Below, one piece after another: positions 1 to 10,906 of a stretch of 64,000 bases of DNA (positions are counted from its first letter, which is position 1; each line of letters opens with the position of its first letter). A program made the position numbers and the translations under genes. The notes beneath the pieces were generated by a model. That model was given only the letters and a program-made list of their open reading frames with translations, was not told where the DNA came from and made no database searches. The stretch is from Marisa cornuarietis (Eukaryota; Mollusca; Gastropoda; Architaenioglossa; Ampullariidae), in contig SMMW01000601.1 in the NCBI GenBank assembly GCA_004794655.1, positions 124,001 through 188,000 of the forward strand, read 5' to 3'.

Positions 1-1317
1 AGCATGACTTTCAGTCCTATCAGTACAATTTTTTGTATGTTCTTGTGCAATGCATCTAAATGGCAGAGAAGAGATTTTGCTTCTTTAGAACAGTTTTAAG
101 GTTTAGAAACATGTTGTGCAACCAGCGCCTGCCCTGTGAATACGAAGAGATGCAGAGAATGTGTCACGTGAGTCATGGCCATGGCAACAAGCACGCGATT
201 CATCGCCACCCTCTCTTCCAGATTCATTCTAAAATCTGAAGAAATAAGTTGTTATAGAACAATTCCTCTTTAAAAGACATAATATTTATCAGAACGGAGA
301 TTTAAGGCGCTAATAATAAAAGTGAGAGTTCCTATGGTGGAACCATAGTATTTGAAATTTCAGTCTTCCTTCTGACTTAGGCTTTTGGGACGTTGCAGAA
401 CGTAAGAGCGGACTCCTGGGGCTTAAAAGACAGTAGCCCATGTGATGTAAGAAAGGATCCAATGGGTAAGTAGTAAATAAGGTGTGTGTTAAGTCTGTAA
501 GTGTCAGCCTACTTTGTTTTCGGTGCTACATTTATACCTGCCGTCGTAATAACAAGTCATCACCTATAAAGTTTTCAACACAAGCGGTCTAGTCGACCAT
601 AACTGAGCCTTTCCACCCCTTCACCCATCACCCCCACTCCCAGCAGAAAGAGAAGCCCAGCACAACAACCATTCTTTTTTTTAAATAACAGCACTTAAAT
701 ATGAAAGGACAGAGTGTTGCTGAATATTACAGGGGGCGTAAATTTGCAATGACGTTATGAAACAGGACTAGAAGGGATTCGCTGGTCCTGACACACAGCG
801 CTGTAATGAATGCTGACTCGAATTCTGCTGAGGCAAAGATCACGTAGCCACGCTGTGTCAGTGCTTAATATGCAATAATTTACGAGGGGAGAGCTGTTTT
901 CTGCGAATTATCTACGTATGAGGTCCCATGATGGGATTTGAGAGTGAGCGAGCGAGGGAGAGAGAGAAAAAAGAGAGAGGGAGAGAGCACGGGCGTCTTG
1001 TCTTCCTGCACTGCACGTGAGTTTGCAAATGGTTTGCAAGTAAATTACGCAAGATTCATCGACAGCCGTCGCATTCCGTGCGGATGATTATCATCTTTGT
1101 GTCACGACACGCTCTGTGTTTGGTGAAGGGAGACCGCTTCTTGGCTTTTGCTTTCAAACCCTCTTTCCGGTCCTGTTTCTCAGAAAACGTCCTTGTCGGA
1201 ATCTCTTTCCTTTATTTCCGAAAATAAAGAAATATATATATAGATGCTCATGTTTATGCATATCATATACTTATATGATCTCAACATGTGTACTTATTTG
1301 TAAAGCAACGACATATT

Positions 1318-1318
<1 letters not shown>
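1..1318. other. no gene seen; unique sequence
   Basis: I see no gene, exon or recognisable mobile element here. The sequence is moderately AT-rich with a short purine run of GA repeats near 948-988. Open frames are few and short, and none carries a family motif. Confidence 0.55.

Positions 1319-1354
<36 letters not shown>
1319..1354. repeat. (CA)18 microsatellite
   Basis: An uninterrupted CA dinucleotide array. It forces open frames on both strands that read Thr-His or Val-Cys repeats, which are not genes. Confidence 0.97.
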
Positions 1355-1355
<1 letters not shown>

Positions 1356-1937
1356 CGAAACTGTTAAAGTAACTGAAAGTATATACTGCCTTCGGACTGA
1401 GAGAGAGAAAGAAAGAAAGAGTGGGGGACGAAAGAAAAATGTTGAACATTTGTTTTAAGGGATTTTTTTTATTTTTCCACAATTATTAAATTATTATTAA
1501 AAGCACATAAAGATAACGGAATACTCTACTAAAAGTTGTCGACGCAAGCAAGCCAGTCAGGGGAAACTGTTAGTCCTATGGAAAGCCTCAAATATTTTTC
1601 GCATGCAGCCACCGCCACACGATCTGCAGCCCTGGACTGCGCAGCAGCACATTCTTGCGCAGTCTGAGAAAAATGAGATGTGAGTAGTGAGCTGGTCTTG
1701 GGCTTCGAGAAACGTCCGGAGATTCCCCCTTTTCCATGCGTTACTTTCCATAATCTTCAGAGCGAGACAGGAACCGACCGTTGCCTCAGCACGAGGCAGA
1801 CCAAACCATTGCCGAGACCCAAGACGTCCCCGTCGTTCTTTTCATGAGATGGAGACACGAGTTTTCCACCAGGAGGCGCTACAGCTGTGAAACTTGTTCG
1901 CGGTGGGGAGTTGCTATACATATCTAGTTCTTGAGAA

Positions 1938-1940
<3 letters not shown>
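1355..1940. other. no gene seen
   Basis: A short AG-rich patch near 1398-1423 and AT-rich sequence follow the CA array. The overlapping frames of 64-67 residues around 1557-1890 have no recognisable motif and lie over each other on opposite strands, as chance frames do. Confidence 0.5.
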
Positions 1941-1986
<46 letters not shown>

Positions 1987-1996
1987 GTGTGTGTGT
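1941..1996. repeat. (GT)n microsatellite with one GC interruption
   Basis: About 28 GT units, interrupted once near 1981 by GC. A GT-rich, degenerating sequence follows to about 2020. Confidence 0.96.
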
Positions 1997-2465
1997 CTTT
2001 GCGTGCGGGTGCGTTTATGTTTTAATATGTTGACAAGTGCTCACACGATATTGTTAGTTCTGGGGTAGGGTTTAAATTTAGGGTGAGAGATTCATGTCTA
2101 TTTTTAGTTTTGCAGAATGATTGAGCAGAGGAAACCCTTGATTGAGAAAGATCTTAGTTTGATTGTCAGCAACAGCCTTGTCATGTTCAAATGTGGTAGA
2201 ACACCGTGGGAAAAATAAAGTCGCCGCTGGTTCGTGGTTCGTTTGGCCCCGTGATAGAAAAAAAAATTCTTCATGTCCATCGAGTAGATAGGGACCTGAC
2301 GTATTAGGAAAGGTAAAAGGTGGCACAACGTGACGTTTGGGCTGTGCCCTAAACACGGTCAACACAGCTCACTGTCCCTGCGGTCATTAGTCTATGGTAC
2401 TATTTACTTTTCTACCTTTTTAAAAACTTCCTTTAAAACGACTTTGTCTACGAGGGTTTGCAAGG
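1997..2465. other. no gene seen
   Basis: Unique sequence. Two overlapping minus-strand frames (2078-2365 and 2104-2328) share the same stretch in different phases and show no protein family signature. Confidence 0.5.
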
Positions 2466-2507
2466 TCGAGCTACTGGTCTCGTCCATCGAGCTACTGGTC
2501 TCGTCCA
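2466..2507. repeat. perfect 21-bp tandem duplication
   Basis: Two exact copies of a 21-bp unit beginning TCGAGCTACTGG and ending GTCTCGTCCA stand head to tail. The absence of differences suggests a recent duplication. Confidence 0.95.
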
Positions 2508-2631
2508 GGTCTGCTAGCTGAGCCTGGTCCTTCTTCTCACAGGGTGTGAGCTCTTTGAGTGACGTAACTCTCTGCCCCTCCCTCTGTGTGTGCGTCACGG
2601 AAGGGCATCTTGGATTCCATTTGTTATGGAC

Positions 2632-2731
2632 GTGACGTGGGTGAACGGCTGATATGGTTTCTGTTGAAAGGCAAGAATCAGAAAGTGTAATCTTAATGGC
2701 TCGCCACAAGGGAGTCAGGCCTCGCCTCCAG
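2632..2731 (+). repeat. unnamed dispersed repeat, copy 1
   Basis: About 100 bp that align with 4020-4119 at roughly four in five positions by eye. The shared core includes GAAAGGCAAGAATCAG and AATCTTAATGGC, followed in both copies by a CAAGGGAGT block. The match appears to stop at both ends. I do not recognise the family. It has no tRNA-like boxes and no coding motif. It could be a fragment of a larger mobile element or an old local duplication. Confidence 0.75.
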
Positions 2732-4019
2732 AGCGTTTTCAGATTTGCGAGACAAAGGGTGCACTTTGATGGAGGAGGACATCATGTTCTGCTGGCTGTG
2801 AACGAGGCTGGTTGTTGCTGAACATCATGTACTTAGCATTGATGTCGATCTTTGAAAATTTTAAACAGTATTTACCAGACATAATTAAACGTAACAACAC
2901 AGGTAATCTTCGTGAAAATCCTTACTTTTATTACATGATGACTTTCGCTTCAACTGGGCACATCAACATTACGATGTGTTCATGTAGAGGGGTTTAGATT
3001 CGTGTAGTATAATTTTACGAATACGGAGGAGTATGATGTATCCATCTTGACGCCAACTTAAGCCTATGACCAATTCCATGATAAAATCATCACCTCAGTT
3101 TTTACTGGCTTTTGGAAGAACATGTTTGGCAAACTAAAAAGACCAAGCATAGACACATTCGATGGGCATGTTAATCACACATTTTGGATAGCTGGACTAC
3201 TAAAATAGCGTCTGATGATATAACAATCCTTTCAAAATATGTCATGCCGAAACTCTTCCATTCATAAAATGTCTTCGCGGGATTTTATAGCTTACCCCCA
3301 GAGGTATATTGACTGAGATAAAAATCATGATGTGTCTCTCTTGCTGTCTTCCCAATCAGACCACTGCACACAAGTCTGTTTCGTCTTTCTAATGTTCACA
3401 AAGTTTTAGGATAATAAAGCAATATAGCCAAAGAAGGGATTCATCTAATAGATTTAGATGGATGGTGGAGAACAAGAAAAGAATGTCACACCGAAAGAAA
3501 GGTCAAAACCTGTAACGGCAATTTTCACCGTCTTAAGCAGCTACAATAAACGCCTATTCAATGTGAAAGCATTTGAGATTAGACTGACCTGATGAATTCA
3601 GCATGATATTGACCCTTGAACCGTTGTGAATTTCTTAAAAATAGGGATTTGACTTGGTGCAAGATGTTTTCTGAAAGCTGAGTGATCTATTTCCCTGTGT
3701 ACTTAAGGTCCAAGCCTGCAAGCATTATTTAGAGAAAGTGGTGAACATCACCTACATAATGAATGTATATTAGTTCGCTAATGCTGTGAAGGATATAATG
3801 GGAGAACTGGGGAGGCCTATGGTAATTAAGAGTATCCCTGGATATTTGTGATGTCACACTTCCGCGCTGTTTCTCTCGAATAGACGTTTGCAGGCTTCAA
3901 TGCGACTTTAGGGAATTACATCTTGTGCTGAGCTCATCCCAGTCATTTAAAATTTAAAAACAGCAGTCTGGCAGTCTTGGCAGTCTTGGCAGTCACCAAG
4001 TTTAATGTCTATATTATCT
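2732..4019. other. no gene seen; AT-rich unique sequence
   Basis: About 1.3 kb with frequent stops in all frames. The longest frame (2812-2997) has no recognisable motif. At 3970-3994 a 9-bp unit, GGCAGTCTT, is repeated almost three times in tandem. Confidence 0.55.
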
Positions 4020-4119
4020 GACGTGGACGAATGGCGGGTATTGTTCCTGCTGAAAGGCAAGAATCAGGAACGGCAATCTTAATGGCACTCGCACTCAAGG
4101 GAGTTAAGCCGCGTCCAGC
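4020..4119 (+). repeat. unnamed dispersed repeat, copy 2
   Basis: Second copy of the element at 2632-2731, in the same orientation about 1.39 kb away. This copy contains a small inverted repeat, GTTCCTG and CAGGAAC, around the conserved AAAGGCAAGAAT core; copy 1 has lost most of that pairing. The differences are dispersed, mostly substitutions with a 2-bp length change near the 3' part, so the pair is not recent. Confidence 0.75.
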
Positions 4120-4520
4120 CGACGCGACCACCAAGGTCACCGCGTGCAGCTGCGCTCAGATGATCACGTGGTTCGTGCAGTGTTGCACCACTCCTCGCCC
4201 TTCGAGCGCGTTGCTGGAGCCAGTCGCACCTGACACCAGACGCCGCTCAGGCTGAAAGGACACCAACAATTTTGCGTGCGGGCGCGCAGGCTTGCGTTCC
4301 GATAAACGGAAGAGCCGGAGAAGGCAAAGCCCATCGCGGATCGATGCGTTCTAATTCACCTCACCTGAGCTTAAGAACCTTGATTGATCGAAATGTGCAG
4401 TCCTTTTTAGTATCGCTTATGGGACATGGCAGCCGCGTGTAAGCCTGTCCTTTTCATTGTTTCATGGCCCATCACGATCAAAGACTCGGGACGCAATGGC
4501 AGTTGCCCAGCATCACCAGT

Positions 4521-4556
4521 TTCTCTCTCTCTCTTTCTCTTTCTTTCTCTCTTTCT
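4521..4556. repeat. (CT)n-rich pyrimidine array
   Basis: An imperfect CT and TTTC microsatellite with no purine on the plus strand. Confidence 0.9.
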
Positions 4557-4625
4557 AAGAAAATGTTTAATTTGTGGTACCGCACGAACTCATGCTGGGA
4601 CAAACTGCTTACAGAAGCCCGCGCG

Positions 4626-4628
<3 letters not shown>

Positions 4629-4671
<43 letters not shown>

Positions 4672-4690
4672 CGTGTGAGCGTGTGAGTGT
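4629..4690. repeat. (GT)n microsatellite, degenerate 3' end
   Basis: A perfect GT array to about 4668, then decayed GAGCGT-type units to about 4690. Confidence 0.95.
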
Positions 4691-6476
4691 ACATGCGTGT
4701 TTGTGCATGCATAAAACTGCATGAAACACAAGATAAAGCGCACTCGCATGCTGCGAATCTCATTCTCTCTCGGTCTCTTTCTCGTTTATGCGCAGTCTGT
4801 CGCAAGGGCATCCGCTGTTGTACAGGAATCCGCAGGCCCGTGAACATAATAACGATTGGTTGTCAGTCGTCTGTGACTGTCTGTACAGGCCTCGCGCTGC
4901 GCTGGGAGACGGTGCCAGCAGCTCTTTAGCTCGTCACCCGTTTTTAGTCCTCTCCCGTCTTCCTCGCCCGTCGAACGTGGTCCACGGCTTGTCTTGCCCG
5001 CCAAGGACAACGGGACTTGGGAGTCATGGAGATATACTGCACGACGACAGCTGGTGTTCACGAAGGAAATGCACGGGACGTCCTTATCAGGTGAGAATAA
5101 ACCTTCTTTTCTCTTTAACAGTCCTGAGCCTCTTCGGAACTCGTCTGATTGTCAGAAACAAAATTAGAGGCCAAGGTTTCTTCTTCTTCTTCTTCTTGGT
5201 GGGTAAGGGGAGGGCAAAAGGGGGGGGGGAAATTCGGCAGTAACACCTTCTGAAGGAGGGCACTAACTGCTCCAATCTGCCTTCCACGTACCGTATTTGC
5301 ATATTTCGCGACCATGAGAGGTCAAGGTTAAGAACTTGAAGAAAACACAGCGATAAACTTGGGAGGACAGATGACGAGCACCAAGGGCTATAACTGGCTG
5401 GAGGAGGTAGGGAGTGGAGAGTGTGCCTCTCTTCCTTGTTTCCATTTGGGTAGGACGGGGGACTTACGGCCACAAAGTTGTCGCAGCAGCGATGGCTTCT
5501 CGTAGCGTGTGGACATGGGACAGGATCAAGTACCACAGCCTTGTGAACAGAATGGAGCGGGGGAGGGGAGTGGAGGTCGTAACCATTGAGCGCGAATATC
5601 TACATCACTTCCATGCCGAGTGAGCACAGGATTCTTCGCGCGCGGGTGCCTAGCCACGCACAACCGGACACCGGCTACAAGGACTTGTGGGGATGGGTAG
5701 TGGGTTTGGGGAGGGGTGGGTAATTTAAGGGCAAGGGTACGGAGAGAGAACGTGTAACTGGGAATGCACAATTTAGCCAATTACTGTTGCTGTATTCTTT
5801 TACATTAATGAGGATAACAGGGCAGACAAGGCTGAGGATAACTCGACCTCGGGCTTTTTGCGCTCCTCCAGCTTACTCTGGGCAGCCACGGACATGATTG
5901 CACATGGATGAGGGGAGAGCCCAGATCGTTTGACTCCTTGGTCCGCGGTCTAATGACATTCTTAGATATATTTCCAGGGAGCTGATCACGGCATTATGGG
6001 TTCGTGACATGTTGTCAAATAAACTATCGATAATCCTCTGCATGTACCACCCCGTTCCCACCCCCAGCTCCCAATGAACACACCCACCCCTACCACCATC
6101 ACCACTGCCTCAATGTATTAGACAAAACGTTCCACCCCGTCATGTCCCCGGGCTATACATAACTTACAGGCCTCTGTAATTTAAAGCATTGCATAATAAT
6201 AAAGGCTCCTTCCTGCATCGGAAACGGAAATTCAACGTTTGTCGAATGTAAATTATATAAATGCACGTTCTTCGTGTTTCTGTGTATTTATTTTCTTTGC
6301 CCCTGTGTTTTTAAAAATCTCGATTTGAAGTCAACCAAATTTACAGCGCGAAGGTTTGGCTTGATAGTCTTTATTGATTCTGAGGAACTAAATGAAATCT
6401 TTTTGGTTTATTTGGAGAAGTGATAGTAGCAAAGGTATTCTTATAGCAATTTTTATTGATGACTACGTACTTCACA

Positions 6477-6711
6477 CTAGAGCGGGAAGGATTTGTAGTT
6501 AGGGTAATGAGATCGACTGTGTAGCGAAAGGTTGTTGGTTCAAAGCCTGCTCGACCCTATGACTGCAAAACTCGTCTTTACCGTCAGATTTGCCCAGCGA
6601 CTGTCGAGGGGGGTTAGTTAAAAGTGAAGAAGAGGGTTGGGCTCTGCATCCTATGTCTTAGACACGGTGAACCTCCTAGTGCAACTACGCGCTTTACTTT
6701 TACTTGTCTTT
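6477..6711 (+). mobile_element. tRNA-derived SINE (SINE-B)
   Basis: The head near 6493-6550 is tRNA-like: TGTAGTTAGGGTAATG resembles a pol III A box region, and GGTTCAAAGCC (6537-6547) is a close match to the B box. A body of about 150 bp follows, and the 3' end reads CTTTACTTTTACTTG, resembling the CTTTAC-repeat tail of SINE-A. A possible 6-bp target-site duplication, TTCACA, occurs at 6471-6476 and 6712-6717. The body does not match SINE-A, so this is a different family or subfamily. The open frame at 6637-6861 is a by-product of the element. I infer it from structure and only one copy is seen. Confidence 0.6.
6537..6547 (+). promoter_or_regulatory. pol III B box of SINE-B
   Basis: GGTTCAAAGCC differs from the consensus GGTTCGANTCC at two fixed positions. 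Internal B boxes like this drive pol III transcription of tRNA-derived SINEs. Whether it is active is unknown. Confidence 0.6.
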
Positions 6712-7165
6712 TTCACATTTACTTTTTCTGGCATTCCACTTAGCCTGGGTCACTGGCCACATAGTCAGCAATACCGGATTATTAGAAAGATAGGTGGCTG
6801 CGTCTGGCAAGGGGGACAAGAGAGTCATTTTTCATTCTGGTTTTTCGAATTTGTGTCTTGAGGAGGAAAAAAAATGGATGAAAGAAAGAAACTGTGGTCT
6901 TATTCAATCTTTATTCGTGGCGCACAGCAGACCTAATAAATGTTGCAAGCGATAATGGGACAACACCTTTTCTCTAACACCATCCTTATTAAATCGTCAA
7001 CTCATGTCATCATTAGCGCTAAAATATTCTGATTTCCTGGAACAGCTTTAGGGGAAACTGTCAAAAGGTATTTTTAATTTGTCTTCTAGGTCTGTGCTAG
7101 CGATGTAGTCTGGGAAAATATCAGAGGCCAAGTGCACTTCATGTAAGACTAGGGTATGGAGAGAA
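6712..7165. other. no gene seen
   Basis: AT-rich unique sequence with no recognisable feature. Confidence 0.5.
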
Positions 7166-7220
7166 TGTGTGTGTGTGTGTGTGAGAGAGAGAGTGTGTGT
7201 GTGTGTGTGAGAGAGAGAGA
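7166..7220. repeat. compound (GT)n(GA)n(GT)n(GA)n microsatellite
   Basis: GT and GA tracts alternate twice. On the complementary strand this is TC then AC, twice, the same order as most other compound arrays in the window. Confidence 0.95.
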
Positions 7221-7390
7221 ATATCGATGTATAGAGAAACTATATCCTTAGGTAAGCTCTCTATATGTACATAAAGTTACTATTATTTAATGAGTCGGCT
7301 GAGCCCTTTTTTCAGAAAACTCTGGCATAATGTGAGGCTGAAAGAAGACGAATTATACAAAGTAGATTTAGCAACAGTAGTTGTGTTTGT

Positions 7391-7398
7391 CGTCGTCG

Positions 7399-7466
<68 letters not shown>
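7391..7466. repeat. (CGT)n(ATC)n microsatellite
   Basis: Three CGT-type units lead into about 22 perfect ATC units. It gives poly-Ile, poly-Met and similar frames on both strands, which are not genes. Confidence 0.97.
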
Positions 7467-10400
7467 TGTCCTTATCAGTTTTTCTTCTTATTTAAATCAG
7501 TAATTTACAAATCAACGTCTTGCCTAATAAACAAGTAAATAAAAACTGAGCAGTCCTGGCGCTAAGAGTCAGCAACGCCCCTCATACACAACAGCCCTGC
7601 ATTACAAAGAACAGTCTTTGTGGACAAAGAATGTGTGCAGAACCGAACCCATTGTATCGGCCTAGTAGCCCCGTAAGATTTACTGCTCCCTCAGTGGGGA
7701 CTCCATCGCTATCGCGTTTCGCGACTTGGTGTCGGTCGCAGACGATCAGTTCCTAATTGATGATGGGGACAATTAGACACAAGGGCGGCTAAACCCCGAA
7801 CATATGGAGAGCCCCTCCGCTACCCCGTCCTTGCCCCAGTCTAAACCCCAGCTTACCCTGGGGCCGGGTAATGTGTCCCCGTAGGGTCATTCTGATTAGG
7901 AAGGCCGCCGCCCAGCTACTGGCGCCCGAGAGCCCCTTGTCGATAGCGACTCGGCGGTTCCAGAGCGAGCTTGCCTGCGCGTGCTGTGCGGGGTGCAACG
8001 GGGCTTTCCAGGACGACGCGTGGGGGGGTAGGCTTGCGGTTGAGACTGTGTTGCCATGAGCTTTCTTTGATCCTCCCCCTACTAAAGACGTGGAAGAATC
8101 GCTTCCTTTTTTTTTTTCTTTCATTCTGTCTTTGCCCCCTCTTTGCGAGGAACATCTGTTTTGTGGTGATTGTTTCGAGATCACCGGACTTTTCGCTAGG
8201 TTGCGGCCTCATTTGTCGGGCATGCTAATTCGTGGATGACAGAAGTCTGTTGGAAGCTCGCCAACAGTTCATCGTCGTAGTCTTTATTAGTCCGATCCTT
8301 CAGTCAACACAACCCTACTAAGACCGTGTTTGATGTTCCTCCATGGAAACCCGCAGCGGTGCGGCTGACTCAGCTCTGGTAAGACTGCTGTGTCACGACC
8401 AGGGAGACGACCCACCCGGCCTGACAGGCCCTCTCATTGTGCAGAAAAGATCTACAGGAACATTAATTCACCATCAGCACCATCCTACCCAGCCCTGGCC
8501 CCGTTTCGAACACAAAAGTGGCAAAAAGGCGTTGACTCTGTCGTGTGGTGTGATTTTGTTTCCGGCGATTTATGAAACCTGTCCGAGTGTATCCTCCTGA
8601 TCCGTGTTAAGTGCCTGCCTTCAGACAAGCGACGTGAAAGCCTACCCGCACAACTCTCTCCTTCGTTCTTTAAAAAAAGATAGTCTTCCCGGAGTCGACC
8701 AAGCTTACATCCCAGATAAACAAAGATCAACGGAAAGTGTCATGCCACACGTGACCGTTATTGCTGTGCGTTAATACAAAGGACAAGAGCAGTTTTGACT
8801 TTTGCTATTTGTCGGTGGAGGACTGTTTATGCGAGGAATATTGTGTGAAAAATACGGCTGGAAACATAAAGAAGAATCTCCAAATGTGCTCCTCAACTCT
8901 AGACGTTTGCTTTTCTGAAGCTTTTTGCGCTGTCGGCACTTAAATACTATTATATGTTTCAGGAAATTGCTTAGTTTTTTCTGAAATGGTTCGGATAACG
9001 ATTTTGTGTAACTGGTGGATCGCCAAAGTTTTGTCCCTTTTGTCACAAGTGCAAATATATAGCATCTTTGTGATTCACATGGGAGATTACAAGTAGGTCG
9101 AGTTTATTCTCATAAAAGCTGGTTTTGAAGATGCAGATTTTAAAGTTTTGTAAATGCTGAAGTTTATAAACTTTTTTTCTTTTTAAGTGGGTGGAGTGGA
9201 GACAACAAACACAGCACTTGGGAGATGCCCTTTAAGAGGGGCTGTAAAACCAATCCTTTCAGAATAACTCGATGGTCTTTGTCAATGCCTGCTCAGCTCA
9301 TGAGTACTTAGTCCTCTGTGTTACTATGAGTTTCCCGATGGGAAAAGAGGGGCGCAGAAACCTGGCGGTTAGTGTGCGCTCATCTTAGGAGCAAATAGTT
9401 CCTGGTTCCACTGGTTATACAAATGTCGATCGAGGAACAAACCATTTCTAAGGAGTTCCACAACCTAGTGAGCGCGCAAGCAGCTTCGCTGTTTCTAGCG
9501 CACGACACATTGAAAGAGGAGCAAACGTTTTGCTCTTTACGAACGGAGCTCCCCAAGACATTCCTACAAAAATCTTTGTACTTATCTTCTTTCTTTCTGT
9601 CTTGCATAGCTTCGTGACTCTAGTTGCATCTCCCTCTCTCTCTCTCTCCTTTTGCTCCTTTCCCTCTCTTGACCTTCAATAAATCTTTGTACATATTCTA
9701 CTTTTCTTTCTTTAATGCTTTTATTTAATAGTTAATTGGTGTTTCAGATTCCTTTCCTTAGAGCGAGGGCTAGATGTAAAAAAAGCATAACCTTGCTTAT
9801 TGTCATCCTCGCTTGTGACATCAAATGCACAGCTAGCCTCGGAATGTTCACAACAGATATAATTGCATTTGAGGTAATAATGTTATATCCAGCGACTTTC
9901 AATGAGTAGGTGAACTACGTTGTAGAGTAAACGAAAAGAAAACCCACCCACCCTCCACCCCCAAGAAAAAATTTACTGCATGCTAAACCTCGGTGTAGAC
10001 ACTGACGCAGCGAAGTTCCTAAGCGATCTGTCGGGGAGGTGACCTCGGTTTATTTCAGAAAGTCTGTCAAACAAAGAATTGCTCCATTCACTGCACCCTC
10101 GTTAAGTCTCACGATGTTCTATAGGAAAGCGTTTACCAATTTCGTTAACGCTAATAGTCTCCCCGCACAATGGATCTTGTCCTCGATGAGTGGCTTTTCT
10201 CACTATTATGGTAATGCAACCACTTGCCTGAACTAGGGGGGTGTTGACCGGGAGGAGGAGAGGAGAAAGGGGGTAGACGGACAGGAGGGTCGGAGGGACT
10301 GATACAAAAATGTGGTGGGTGAGGGACATGAACATAAATAACACACGTTCCAGAAGTAATGTTTTAACCACCACCTCCTTTCCTCCACCTCACCCCCACC

Positions 10401-10821
10401 CGGTATTATTGTCTTCTGTGGAAAGAATGTGGAAAAATGTTCAGGACCTTCAACTGAAACGTTAAGCAGCTTTTCACGCTGATCTCGTAATGCCGGTTTT
10501 ATGGCTTTTTACTACCCGAGCTGAGAAACTCGAGGCCTTGTCAGCAAACGGCTCAGTGGCCACCCGCATCCTGCGCTGCATTAGTAATGACAATAAGTTA
10601 CGCTGCCTTTCGACCCGCACACGCTTCCTCACGCACGACAGCGAAGGTAGACAATGCCAGGCAGACAGGTAAGGATTTGCCGGAGGACCGCGAGACGCAC
10701 TCGAGACCGAAAAATAACCCGACGGTGGACATGTATCAGAACATGTAACTAGTGTGCCGCTCTTTCTTACTTTCTTTCTATCCTTCTTTTCACAGGTCCC
10801 ATTTATCTTTTTTCTTTAATG
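7467..10821. other. no gene seen
   Basis: About 3.3 kb of unique sequence. A GC-rich, CpG-containing patch at about 7690-8050 carries several overlapping frames (7789-8184 minus, 7871-8059 plus, 7916-8212 minus). Their mutual overlap and lack of motifs indicate chance frames. A CT-rich patch lies at 9630-9650. Sequence at 10230-10300 is G-rich. Confidence 0.5.

Positions 10822-10905
<84 letters not shown>
10822..10905. repeat. compound (GCGT)n(GT)n microsatellite
   Basis: About seven GCGT units pass directly into about 27 GT units. This is a tetranucleotide and dinucleotide array sharing one phase. Confidence 0.96.

Positions 10906-10906
<1 letters not shown>

Larger units (their letters stand above)
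4120..6476. other. no gene seen; GC-richer stretch with pyrimidine and GT arrays
   Basis: The part from 4120 to 4330 is rich in GC and CpG but has no gene signature. The frames at 4788-5243 (151 codons) and 5087-5536 minus (149 codons) overlap on opposite strands and have biased, motif-free composition. A (TTC)n patch lies at 5180-5197 and a run of nine G at 5221-5229. Confidence 0.5.
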
